From Antedon mediterranea (taxonomy: Eukaryota > Echinodermata > Crinoidea > Comatulida > Antedonidae), in NCBI RefSeq assembly GCF_964355755.1, contig NC_092673.1:2733001-2797000 (forward strand): a stretch of DNA of 64,000 nucleotides, written 5' to 3'. Below, piece by piece: positions 16,230-27,727 of this stretch; the first letter of the stretch is position 1; the number at the start of each line of letters is the position of its first letter. Below the pieces are notes generated by a model. That model had not been told where the DNA came from and made no database searches. It was given only the letters and a program-made list of their open reading frames with translations. Both the position numbers and the translations under genes were made by a program.

Positions 16230-19200
16230 ATGGCTTCAGCAGCGATACGTTCAGATGAAATGGTTAAAGACTACTTAATTTTTCGGGGCCTAACAAACAC
16301 ATTAAGAACGTTTGAAGCAGAATTAAAAGTGGATAAAGATAAGGGTTTCCGAGTATGTGTATAGTATGGTGATATTTTATTTCTGACCTAGCTAGGCTAT
16401 CTCTACCTCATCTAGGCTAGGCGTCTCGAGTCTAGGAGATAGCTAATACAGGGCCACCAGGCGCTCAGAGATACCCGCGTGTAGGGGAAGTACCCTACTA
16501 TAGCTAGGACCTAGGCATAGTGTATGCAAGATAAGCCCTGGCACGCTAGGCTAGCTAGTTTATTAGTATTTTTATATTTTTGTCTATGTTTGATGTTTAT
16601 TCGTATTTTTATAAGATCTTGTATTTTTGTATTTATGACTTTTTATATGTATATTTATACGCCGTGGCTAAAGATACGGTACCGTATTCTAACTTCTGTT
16701 TACTAAAGGTACGGTAAAATTGCATTACGTCATAACCAGCCAATGGGGTGCTGGTACATGTGTGACGTCATCGTATAAGACTTAGGATTTTTTTCATATC
16801 GCGAAAACAGTGATCAACCGCATTTTCTTTATGCTTCATTTATCGCCGTCGTGTGTGACAAAAACTAAATGTAGCCTACGTCTGTTATTATTATTATTAT
16901 TGAAAAGCCAAAACATGTCGGATTTTAATTCTAGAATACAAAAAACCGTTTGAAAAGAGGCCTAGGCCTACGTACCATAACCTCATTATGAGTTTGTTTG
17001 TGTAGGGAAAGCGATGCCAGGCTGGGGCCAGCCGCGTGTGTGCGCTGATTTCTGTGACTCAGACCTGGGGCTACTGTCTAAAAATCATAGTATTTGAGGA
17101 CCCCTTTATTGTCCGCATTTGCTTGTTGTTTATGGTCACCATTGTAAACAAAGTTTAATAAAAAATATAGGCATAAAGGCCATTTGGAATAAAAATAAAA
17201 CCCTCATCAGCGCACACATCCATGCAGCCTGGCGCCGCCGACAGGAATTCTCTACATACAACACAACAGACGCGATATGAAAAAGAATAGTCCTTATACG
17301 ATGACGTCACACACGTACCAGCACCCCATTGGCTGATTATGACGTAATGCAATTTTACCGTACCTTTAGTAAACAGAAGTTAGAATACGGTACCGTATCT
17401 TTAGCCACAGCGATATTTATAATTAATTGTTGAGAGCTTGTCAACGAAACAAAATTTCCTTTCGGGCCAATAAATTTCTGTATTCTGTATTAATATATTA
17501 ATTAATTATTTTCTAATAATAAGTAAGACCTAGGCCTATTAAATGGAGGTATTATACCTCCATGTTATCAGTATCAACATGATTGACTACGCGCACGCGT
17601 GCCGTAATATTTAGTAAATTAAAAGGTAGAGTTTCTCGGCAGCAGAGTATATTACTGTTTTATGGACCTGGTCTTACCACCTGATAAAAAGTAAAATGAT
17701 ACATAATATTATTATTTATCTTCATATATGATTATGATCTGAATGAATGAATTTACCCAAAATGTGTTTGCAGAACAGCAATTTAACAGCATTTAGATCA
17801 TGGTGGTATAAAATTAGATACCTCCATGTTTGGACAACAATCTATTGAAATATGACTTTTACTTTTTTTTAAAATCAGAGTAACCGGATAGTAGATCAAC
17901 TTTTTACCTTCATCAACATGTATGACTTGATGGGCTTACGCAGCTATTGGGATCACCTGGATAGGAGGTTGTTCAGTCGATTAGAATCCACCTACAGTTC
18001 TAATGTCAAACGTCTTCAAATTAGTGTCCTGAGGTTTGTGAATTAAATTTTGTACTAGCATTAGTACCCATCTTCGACGAATGGGAGCTGATTAAAAGAT
18101 TTCAACCGAGAAAACTAAAATTATAAGTAAAAAGAGTTGCAATTGAAATCTCATTTTCTATTTTAAAATCCATTGATACACATAGGATTGAAATAAAGTT
18201 TAACATAACATTATGTCTGGTACACTTATTATAAGTAGGCTCTATGCAATTTTACACTGTCTGTAAAATGCATTTTAACCAAATCTAAATACAGAACATT
18301 TTACACTATATTTTATATACACTTGCAAGTTTTAGGTACCGTCCATAATCTGAAGTTTGAAATGCAAGTTCACCGTTATTATTTTTGTATTGTGTAAACA
18401 TTAATAATGTATAAACATACAGGCCTACAAGCCTGAAAGGACAGATAAAGAGTTGAACCAGAACAAACACTTTCCAAAGTACCAACATTAAATACAGTAT
18501 TGCACCCTAAAAAGCACAGTGTACATCATCTAAAAATAGATGAAATATTGATGGCTGTAGCTACCGTTAAATGCATGCATAAATATTGTCAAAGCCAGAG
18601 ATACTGTACGATCAAAAGAGTGTTAAAATCCTCTATCTTTGGCAAGTCAAGATCAGTCTCCTAATGTTTATCTAAAGCTCTGTCTACACTATCAAACCAG
18701 TTTGACAAAAAAAAGTATGATGTGCCCAAATATGGTAGTGATATGCCCAAATATGGTGGCAATATGACATCATGTCTATATATATGGGCACATCACATTT
18801 TTTTGTCACATAAAGTTTGATACAGGTAGACAGAGCTTAATAGTATTTATTTTATTTAATCTCAGGTTATATTTAGTGAATGCTATACAGAACAGTAAGC
18901 AAGACAAAGTACTAGAATTTTTTGATAAATTGTCAAATGAACTACAAAATGCAATAGAATGGAAAGAATGGTTCAGTAAGTATTTTAAGATAAATTTGAT
19001 GAGAAATGGTTGAATTACAAATTATTAATATCTGTTGTATCATCATCATCTTATCAGCAACATTGTAAACATTACCTTCCCATAAACATTAATAAGCATT
19101 ATCAATATCATCATTAACATTACATTTATTATCAACAATATCACCACAGCACCTTTGTTGTACAATTAACTGCAATGTTAAAGATGTATTGTCCCCTTGA

Positions 19201-22200
19201 AATATATTTGTTTTTCACATTTTTGTTGTTGAATATGCCATTTTAATGTTCCATAATAGTTATTCACTTTGACCAAAAATTGGATGGGAAAAAACAATTA
19301 TTTACCTGAAAAATTTTTTTATTTAAAAGCAAAAAATAGTCATATTGGCTGCCAGTTAATTTTGGTTGAATTTAATGGTTTATTTGGTCATTTTATAAGT
19401 GGAAACATTTTTTCCTCGTTTTTTCCCTAAAAAATGGCCTATTAAATATCTGATTTTATTTATCTTCATTTTTCATGTTTTTGAGTGACAATACATTTTT
19501 AAATGAATATACTTTTCTTAATTGTTCCTTCAGTATTGCCATTTTTAAAGAACCCTGAACAACAACCATCGTTTGAACTCTACTTTTCCAAACAGTGGCA
19601 AGAAACGCTAACCATCTCACTACAAAACTTTCTGAGTGTTATATTTCAATCTATGCATATCCTTTGATAAACTAGTTATTTTGATTACACACGACACCAA
19701 ACGTTCAATACGGTACTGTAGTACCAAAAAATAATGTTATGTGCTCAAATATGGTAGTGATATTCCCAAATATGGTAGTGATATGACATCATCATGTCCA
19801 TATATGGGCACATCACATTTTTTTTGTCATATAACATTTGATAGTGTTGACAGAGCTTTATACATAGTTATCAAGTTCTTTAACATTTCATACCTCTTCC
19901 TACCCTGTTGAACTATGACCTAGAACAACAAAGGATGATAAAACTTCAAGAAGAAAACAGCAGACTAAGGAATCAGGTATGTGTGTTTTAAATTACAGTG
20001 TGTTATTTTGTTGTTGTGGTTGGAGAGTGTTATTGTTATTGTTATTTGGCTTGGGCCTGGAACACGATGTGTTTGAGATTAGTGCTGAAATGGAAAGCCA
20101 AATGTTTTTTCTTTCTTCAGCTTGCACAGAAAGAAAGAGAAATAATGCTATTACCATCTGCCGCCACAGCGAGTTCAACAGATGAAGCTACAGACGATTT
20201 TACCAACTTTAAAAGGTTTTTTTGATTTTTCATTTAAATATATTTTTCTAACGACAGTCATTTTAGTATTTATTTATAGATAGTCAAACTTATTTGATAA
20301 TGGTTGTGGTGTCCATTTCAATAGTTTCATGATTTACCTTCCCAGTACTTTTTACATATTGGTACATCTATATTAGTCTAGTCAAGGCATTCTAACAACA
20401 GGATGCTGAGCTCCGGAGATCAAAAGGTTTATCTGTGGCTGTGACAGGATCAGTTTCATGCCCCCACACAAAATATGTACATAGTACAGTACTGTGGTAT
20501 TTGTCGCAGCCAGACATAAGATCAAAGGACTGTTACGAGTTCCTATCTCAAGCTCAGTGTCCTGTTGTTAGATTGCCATTGTTTAGTTGTGTTATATTTC
20601 CATTATTTTTATGTCTTAAGCAGTAAATATAAGAAGTCATCGTCACCTCAGCTCGTTTGTAAACCTCCAACAACGACACAAGCAAACGCAGCCAAATCTC
20701 TACCTTCATCAATAATAAAATCAAGTGCAAAACAGACACCAGTCAAAAAAGAGGAGGATAACAATCTATTAAAGAATAAGAAAGTTGAGGGAGGGTCACA
20801 AGTCAGCAGAGAAATACCTACAGCTAGACAACAATCAAGTCAGGTATTTATTTTAAGTTCATTCCATTTCATCCATGTCTTTATTGGTAATTTGCCTTTT
20901 TTTAAGTATTTCTAAATTAAAGTTAGGTAACAGTAAATCGGAGAAGAATAATCTGTATGACAAAATGTTTTGGCACCAGATTCTAACTTACGGCCTCACA
21001 AATTGAGTATACAGCAGAGTCTATTTGTGCCTAGCTTACCTGGATAAACAGACAATAGCCCTTTTTCCTTAAAGAGCGAGATATAACTCGAAAAGTAGAA
21101 ATATTCATGAACACCTCTCTCCCAAATGGTATAGTCCATGACCTATGCCCTCATGTGAGAGCCTACCCACAAACCACCATCATCATTTCTTTTTGAGACA
21201 TACATACATTTTTTAATTTTCAGTTTACCTCAAATTCGTCAACAAAAGAAAAACATGTTCAGCAAAAACAAGTGTATCAGAAACAAAGGCAACAGTTGCT
21301 TTCAAAAGCACCAGAAACACTAGTTAAAGAGACACTAGAGAACACAAAAATACAAGAGAACACAAAAACACAAGAAAGTGTTAAACATCAGGAAAGTCCT
21401 AAACATCAAGCGAGTACGACAGATACACAGCAGCAGGCAGCAACAGAAACTAAAGTTGCTGCTATTAATATCTCCCAAGGTAAGCTGTTATTTTAGAATG
21501 AATGTCATCTTTTCTCCGTATGAGAATGTCATAGAAAATCATCAGTTTTTTTGCAAGTTGCATTTGTTTTTAACAAATGTTTGTCTGCATTTTGTATTTA
21601 CCAATGACCAGAATAGTTTCCCATTGTGATAACAAAATTGATTTTTCTTGAATTTGAAATTTTGAATTTTAAACTGTTGCCAACTCACAAATATGAGTGT
21701 TTGCAATAAGAGGCTAATCTTGGATCTGAGCCCCAACAACCTTTCCAAAGTGCATACCATCTTACTGTAGTTTATGGAACTAATTGGAGTAAAAAAATTA
21801 ATGAAATTTTTCCTTTTTTCCCCATAGAAACTGAAATTGATAAAGGACATGCATCAACAGATGGTGGAGGAGGCAAGTAAAATGTTGAATTATTTTTGTA
21901 CAAATGAGTTGGTAAAGCGTTTGTAAAAAGAAAAAAAAACCAACCCAGTAATAACTTATCAAACAACATTAAGGTGCCCTTATGTCGACGTGGAACCCAA
22001 CTCAACTGTGTTGACATAAGTGCTCAACTTAATGCAACTGACCACAAATGACAGGCACACAAAAAATGTTGACATAAGCTTAGTTACTTTCATGCCCCTG
22101 TTTTATTTTTTTTCCAGGAATTGAAAGGAACTGAAAACTTTGAATTGAGTCACGCGTGTGGTACGGGTCACCGCGGACCAGTAGGGATCAGTTTGATATT

Positions 22201-25200
22201 ACTGTAGCGCTTGCGCATACTGGTTCCTTCACAACTATGAATCGCGTCGTGCGCACCGTAAGGTAGCAACGACTAGTTCCAGTGCTGACATAAGCACTCG
22301 CACACTGGTTCCTTTCAGTTCCGTTCAGTTGATCAAAATGTCAACATAAGCACTCTTGCGCAACTAGTTACTTTGAGTTGAGTTCCATGTCGACATAAGG
22401 GCCCCATTAGTTTCTAATAATATGAAGTGCTTATAATGTGATTGTTGTCTTGTTTCTTAGTTCCAGCATATAGCAATGAACAACCATTCCTAGTACTTAG
22501 TCAAGATGAGTATATTGAACACCACTCAGCTATTACTACCTGCAAGTTTTCCTCATCCGTTTCAATGGTAGCAAGTGCTGATATTGATGGTGTAGTCAAG
22601 TAAGTATGGACCAATTGAATTGAAAACACAGGGAACAAACTACCCATATATTAAAAATACACAATGTATAGACTACATTATATTACTAAAGCTCTGTCTA
22701 CACTATCAAACAGGTTTGACAAGTGTGATGTACCCAAGTATGGTAGTGATATGCCCAAATATGGTAGTGATATGACATCATGTTCATATATGGGTACATC
22801 ACATTTTTTGTCACAGTGTAGACAAGGCTTTAGATGTCCTCTAATTGGAGCCACTGAAGTATTCCTAAAATGTCAGCTCCTTGTCAAAATCAATTTATAG
22901 ACTGTATCTTGTTTTAAAAAATTTCATTTTTAACTTTCATGTGATGAACGATTATAACATCTTATCATGATAATGAATTTGTAACCCTGTTATATCTGCA
23001 AATTACACAAGCAATAACAATTTCTTAATCTTGTTGATATAAAGTTTGCAGCACACCATGTATATATAGTTTTGAAAAGAACTGTTGAGAGAGAAACTCA
23101 ACAGTTCTTTTCAGAAATACGTGGTGTACTGCAAACTTTATATCAGCATTTGATTTTGCTATGCAAACCTTCAAACAATATATTTCTTAATCTTCTTTAA
23201 AATATTTATTTGGTCACCAATGAATAATAACCAGAAGTGAGAACCCCAAATGACCGCTTTATGATACGTGAATTGTTTTATCTTGCAGAGTTTGGCGTTT
23301 TTCGCCCTCTCCTGCTACTGTGGCAACAATCATGTCTAAAAGTCCATTACTATCATTAGAATGGGCTTCAAAAACAGATAGACTTGTAAATATGCCTTAG
23401 TATATTTCATTTCTTTTATATCAAACTGTTTTTATGTATTCATTATTTAAAGATGCCATTGTGAATCGTTTTAGGTTTATTCTTTCCCAATTTATCTGTT
23501 ATTAGTTGTTACTGGGAAGTTGTAGTGGTGCTGTTAAACTATTTGACACAACATCTAAGCGGACATTGTGTGAGGCTGAGACTGATCCACTATATCCAAG
23601 GTATTTATGCCCATTTGGCATTTCATACCTTGTCATATTATATAATATAGTTAATAAACTATTTTCCAGCATGTTCTTAGTTCCAATTGGACATTGTATG
23701 TGGCCGAGACTGATCCACTATATCCAAGGTATTTATGCCTATTTGGCATTTCATCATAATACAGAATTATATAATATATAGTTAATAAACTATTTTCCAT
23801 GTTCTTTGCAGGATACAGTCACTAACATGTAGCCCGAATGATAGTGCGTTTGTTTGTTCAGCTTCTCGGAATCCTAATGATGTTATGTCTCCTGATATTT
23901 CATCTTACCCTGAGAGCAAGCTGATGGTGTGGGACATGAAATTAATGAAATTACAGGTAACGTGATGTTAATGACCTTGACTGATGAACATCCCCCCCCC
24001 CCCCCCCACCCAAAGAGAGGATTCCTGGGTTTTCCTCTTGAAAAACACAATTCTAGGAATTACAATGATTGTAAATCATGTAACATCTAAGTAGATCCTT
24101 GTCATTTGATTGGAGGATTATGGGTCACATGATACTTAATAGATACTCCATTGAATATTCCAGTGAATCTTTATTTCGTACTGTCAAATTTTGTTTTCAT
24201 GTAGAAAGAGCTCCCTCTGTTGGCTAATTCTGGCTGCATCAATTGTTGTTCGTATAACCATAATGGTCATCTGTTAATTACTGGCTTTTCAGATGGAAAG
24301 ATCAGAATATTTGGTGAGCATTTTATTTAACCTTTATTTTAAACCTTTTATTTAAAGTTTACATAATTAACAGGTAACTTAAAGATGTATTGTCCCTTGA
24401 AACACAAAAAAATGAAGGTCAAAATATTCTAAATTTAAAGTGGCCATATCAAAGTAATATTAAAGTTATTCACTTTAAGTCGAAAATTCGAGCCAAAAAC
24501 AACAAGTTTACGTAATTAACAGGTAAATTAGTTTAATTACATTTCATCTGGAAAATCGTCACGAGCAAAAGTAAACAAAGATTTCAAACCATGAGTACGC
24601 ATTATGCATATGCTAAATTAGGATTGTTTACAACTCGTCACGGTTAAGAAGGTATTTTCACACAGATCATGAGGAAGTTTTATGATTATGCATACAGAGT
24701 AGCCAAACAAGTGCGTTTCATTATGGGATATGTTTTGATTGAAAACTTTGACTGGAAGTCAAAGTTATTTTTTTAACAAAAAAACGTCTGTATTTCAGTT
24801 AAATTTTTTTTTTTTCGAAAAAGTTTTGGTGATAGTTAATAACTATTATGATACTTCAAAATGACCCACCTTTTTTCGAAATCTTTTATTTTTTATTTTT
24901 TTGGAATTAGTCAAAGGGACAATACATCTTTAATTTGATTACATTTCATCTGGAAAATCGTCCCGAGCGGAAGTAAACAAAGATTTCAAACCACGAGTAT
25001 GCATTATGCATGATGCTAATTAGGATTGTTTACAACTCGTCACAGTTGAGAAGGTGGTGTTTTCACACAGATCGCGAGAAAGTTTGTGATTATGCATACA
25101 GAGTAGCCAAACAAGCATGTTGCATATGAGATACGTTTTTGATCGAAAACTTTGACTGGAAGTAAAAAAAAACAAAAAAAACGTCTGTATATTAGTTAAA

Positions 25201-26335
25201 TGATTTGTTTTTTTACTAATTGTTGGTGAAAGTTAAAAACTATTATGATACTTCAAAATGACCCACTTTTTTTCGAAATATTTTTGTTAAATTGTTTTGG
25301 AATTAGTCAAAGGGACAATACATCTTTAATATTTCATGCATTGATATGATGACACAGTTCTATACAGAACATATTCCATAATAACTCCCGTATTAATTAC
25401 AGTATTGTATCTATATGTTTCATGGAACGTGTAATATTTTTATTTAGATATGCAGCGGTATGAAAGTCTTTTAAGCTGGAAAGCCCACAGTGGTCAGGTA
25501 TTCTCTGCACAATTTAGTCCGGATGAGAACTCTGTGTACAGCATGGGGGAAGATGGCAAAGTAAGATTAGTATCTTATCAATTAAAAAACAAGTTTGACA
25601 AAGAAAATGTGATGTGCCCAAATATGGTAGTGGTATGCCTAAATATGGTAGTGATATGACATCATCATGTCCATATATGGGCACATCACAGAGCTGAACA
25701 GTACTGTAATTATAAGAAAGAGAAAGATGTACGTTGATATATTTCTCCTTCTAATTTTGTTTAAACTGAAATTAATAATTTTACTAATTTACAGTTTTGT
25801 CAATGGAGTATCCAGCAGGTTGGTCAAAAGATAAACGAATTACCAATACACAATGGTGCAACAGGCCCCTTTGTAGTGTCTGGATATGGAGGCTACAAAC
25901 AGGAGCAAATTCCTTGTGGGAAGTTGTTTGCGTTTGACCCCAGTGGAGGTCATGTGATGACATGTGCAATGAATGGATCTCTAGTATACAAGGTAGGTAT
26001 TATTAATACTTTGATAAAGTAATTAATATAAAGAATATCTTTATCATCACATTTTATGAGAAACATAGAAAGAAAATATAAGTAATATATATAGTAATAT
26101 TAGAGATTAATTCAATTAAGATTGTGTATTTATTGGTGAGATTGTTGATTATTTTTTTTAATGTTTTATTTATCATTTATAGGTTGATGATGATAGGTTT
26201 GAATCTACTCTTACAATCCTAGGCCACAAGACGCCAGTAGTGAGTGTAGACTGGGGTAGTACGATGAACACTGGCATGTGCTTAACAGGGTCAATGGATG
26301 GACGTTTAAGGGTCACTATGCTATTAACCCACTAG
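16230..26335 (+). CDS. WDR91: WD repeat-containing protein 91, complete (17 exons)
   Basis: Exons: 16230-16352, 17879-18033, 18866-18975, 19534-19656, 19894-19976, 20121-20215, 20624-20843, 21224-21479, 21828-21872, 22461-22599, 23289-23385, 23506-23600, 23812-23956, 24205-24313, 25448-25560, 25795-25992 and 26183-26335. They total 2,259 bp, 752 aa, close to the vertebrate length. The N-terminus ([19 protein letters not shown]) is the LisH-like/helical region. About 170-230 is coiled coil, then a Gln/Lys/Ser-rich linker, and from about 410 a WD40 propeller ([20 protein letters not shown] near the end). In animals WDR91 is a Rab7 effector that, with WDR81, lowers endosomal PI3P and drives early-to-late endosome conversion. 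Intron 4 is a U12-type AT-AC intron and intron 9 a GC-AG intron; GT-AG choices give stops. The last exon is followed by tandem copies of itself. Introns carry many MITEs. Confidence 0.95.
16654..17418. mobile_element. Long inverted-repeat element in WDR91 intron 1
   Basis: The left arm (about 16,654-16,785) and right arm (about 17,288-17,418) are near-perfect inverted repeats, with TGGCTAAAGATACGGTACCG and ATTGCATTACGTCATAA as landmarks. Further inside, 17,005-17,046 pairs with 17,205-17,245. No transposase frame, so a non-autonomous foldback/MITE. Confidence 0.85.
18672..18840. repeat. F1 MITE copy (WDR91 intron 2)
   Basis: Complete, with both terminal repeats and the tandem CCAAATATGGTAGTGATATG core. 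Confidence 0.85.
19178..19507. repeat. F4-family inverted-repeat element (WDR91 intron 3)
   Basis: Ends AAAGATGTATTGTCCCC and GTGACAATACATTTTTA are inverted repeats shared with the element at 24,379. Confidence 0.7.
19657..19893 (+). other. WDR91: U12-type AT-AC intron (WDR91 intron 4)
   Basis: The donor reads ATATCCTTT right after exon 4 and the 3' end has TTCTTTAAC, a close match to the U12 branch site, about 10 nt before a terminal AC. Splicing there gives the continuous reading [17 protein letters not shown], which fits WDR91. No GT-AG pair restores the frame, because exon 4 runs into TGA and the exon 5 frame has an upstream TAA. The F1 MITE at about 19,735 lies inside it. Confidence 0.92.
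19735..19861. repeat. F1 MITE copy (inside WDR91 U12 intron)
   Basis: Core and right terminus are clear; the left terminus is lost. Confidence 0.75.
20383..20579. repeat. F5-family inverted-repeat element (WDR91 intron 6)
   Basis: Ends CAAGGCATTCTAACAACAGG and CCTGTTGTTAGATTGCC. Related copies are in intron 1 of genes C (28,021) and D (43,467). Confidence 0.75.
21873..22460 (+). other. WDR91: GC-AG intron (WDR91 intron 9)
   Basis: Exon 9 ends GGAGGAG and is followed by GCAAGT, otherwise an ideal donor. The only nearby GT donor (GTAAAATG, 4 nt on) would put TAG into the next exon within five codons. The GC site gives [20 protein letters not shown], the conserved entry to the WD40 domain. Confidence 0.9.
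21971..22408. mobile_element. Inverted-repeat element in WDR91 intron 9
   Basis: Left end GCCCTTATGTCGACGTGGAA and right end TTCCATGTCGACATAAGGGC are inverted repeats flanking about 400 bp with further internal symmetry. No coding potential. Confidence 0.85.
22686..22833. repeat. F1 MITE copy (WDR91 intron 10)
   Basis: Both terminal repeats recognisable; right end slightly decayed (GTGTAGACAAGGCTTTA). Confidence 0.85.
23033..23151. repeat. Near-perfect hairpin element (WDR91 intron 10)
   Basis: Arms of about 55 bp (GATATAAAGTTTGCAGCACA against its reverse complement at the right end) meet at GAGAGAGAAACTC. A half copy lies at 9,817-9,880. Confidence 0.85.
23670..23728 (+). pseudogene. Duplicated fragment of WDR91 exon 12 inside intron 12 (pseudo-exon)
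   Basis: The 3' half of exon 12 with its GTATTT donor and about 65 bp of intron is repeated at a period of about 121 bp. The copy also has an acceptor-like TTTTCCAG before it, so a 59-bp exon could form. Since 59 is not a multiple of 3, inclusion would shift the frame. Confidence 0.7.
24379..25333. mobile_element. F4 element with a 400-bp internal tandem duplication (WDR91 intron 14)
   Basis: The first copy (24,379-24,933) has ends TTAAAGATGTATTGTCCC and GGGACAATACATCTTTAA. Its right part (from 24,534) is repeated at 24,934-25,333 with the same right end. No coding potential. Confidence 0.85.
25589..25694. repeat. Truncated F1 MITE (WDR91 intron 15)
   Basis: Retains the core (GATGTGCCCAAATATGGTAG) and a short right end; begins 28 bp after the exon 15 donor. 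Confidence 0.75.
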
Positions 26336-26796
26336 AATCCCTGTAGGCCACAAGACGCCAGTAGTGAGTGTAGACTGGGGTAGTACGATGAACACTGGCA
26401 TGTGCTTAACAGGGTCAATGGATGGACGTTTAAGGGTCACTATGCTATTAACCCACTAGAATCCCTGTAGGCCACAAGACGCCAGTAGTGAGTGTAGACT
26501 GGGGTAGTACGATGAACACTGGCATGTGTTTAACAGGGTCAATGGATGGACGTTTAAGGGTCACTATGCTATTAACCCACTAGAATCCCTGTAGGTCACA
26601 AGAAGCCAGTAGTGAGTGTAGACTGGGGTAGTACGATGAACACTGGCATGTGCTTAACAGGGTCAATGGATGGACGTTTAAGGGTCACTATGCTATTAAC
26701 CCACTAGAATCCCTGTAGGTCACAAGACGCCAGTAGTGAGTGTAGACTGGGGTAGTACGATGAACACTGGCATGTGCTTAACAGGGTCAATGGATG
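26220..26796 (+). repeat. 124-bp tandem amplification of the WDR91 terminal exon
   Basis: AGGCCACAAG landmarks are at 26,221, 26,345, 26,469, 26,593 and 26,717, an exact 124-bp period over about 4.6 copies. The first copy is the functional end of exon 17 with its TAG. The extra copies carry the same coding end and stop but lie in the 3' UTR. Copies are nearly identical, so they are recent or homogenised. One more piece of the array is at 38,280-38,395. Confidence 0.95.
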
Positions 26797-26888
26797 GAAT
26801 TGTACATCGGAGTTTAGGCGTTTAAAAAACATGGCTCTCACTTTCCATAGAATACTGTACATATTCTCTCCCCTATCTCATTCTTAAT

Positions 26889-27044
26889 GAGTGGTTCCCA
26901 CTAGAGACGCAACACAAGGACGTAACGCAACGTAAGTGAGTTGACCAATCACAAGCGATGGATTATTCGAACTGTTGCTTGTCATTGGTCAACACACTTA
27001 CATTGCGTTTACGTCCTTGCGTCCTAGTGGGAACCAAGCTTAAA
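26889..27044. repeat. F2 MITE copy, duplication unit 1
   Basis: GGTTCCCACTAG and CTAGTGGGAACC ends around a short hairpin core. Its partner in unit 2 is at 42,350-42,501. Confidence 0.85.
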
Positions 27045-27727
27045 AAAAACAATGTTCAGTGCCATGCACTATGTGCTGAAATACATTCCATATGATAACA
27101 CTTTTCGCAGCTGTTGGTGTATAGAGTTCACCAGTTAAAATAAAATTTGAAGAAACCATTGGTTTGTTAAAGCATGGGTTAAAGAAACATCCACCCAGGC
27201 ATTTTTTTAAACACCCCATCCTTATTGTACGACCGTGTTCTCTCATTCCAAAATAAATGTTTACTGCTCTCTATATACTTAATATTCTTACATAATTGTG
27301 TTACACATATTGTGTACATCAATTGGTTTCAATGACTATATATTTTATAATAACAGTTATAATTATGTATAACTTGAAGAGATATCAGAATAAAGTACTG
27401 TATAATTTAATATATGAAGTAAATTTGGTGGTGAAATTTGTTTTATGTGTGTGTGTTTGTGTACACTATTTCTAGTGTAAAATCTTGTATCCCTATTGAG
27501 CTACCAGTGTTTGTACAACGTCACTAACATGTTGTACCAGCAGTAAGTTTATTCATGAATTGTCTGTTTTATTATATTACAAATTACACAGTGTGATATG
27601 ATAGTTAAAGTTGCTGGTTGTTGGGGACATTGCTAATTAAAAAACAAATGCATAGACTAACTACGACAACACTCCGGGTGTAGTCAATTATATACTTTAG
27701 CCGGGACACAGTAGGACATCTTTAACC

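Noticed and set aside
19640-19680. Premature stop in WDR91 exon 4 (pseudogene)
   Set aside because: The stop disappears once the AT-AC intron is recognised; all 17 exons then keep frame over 752 codons.
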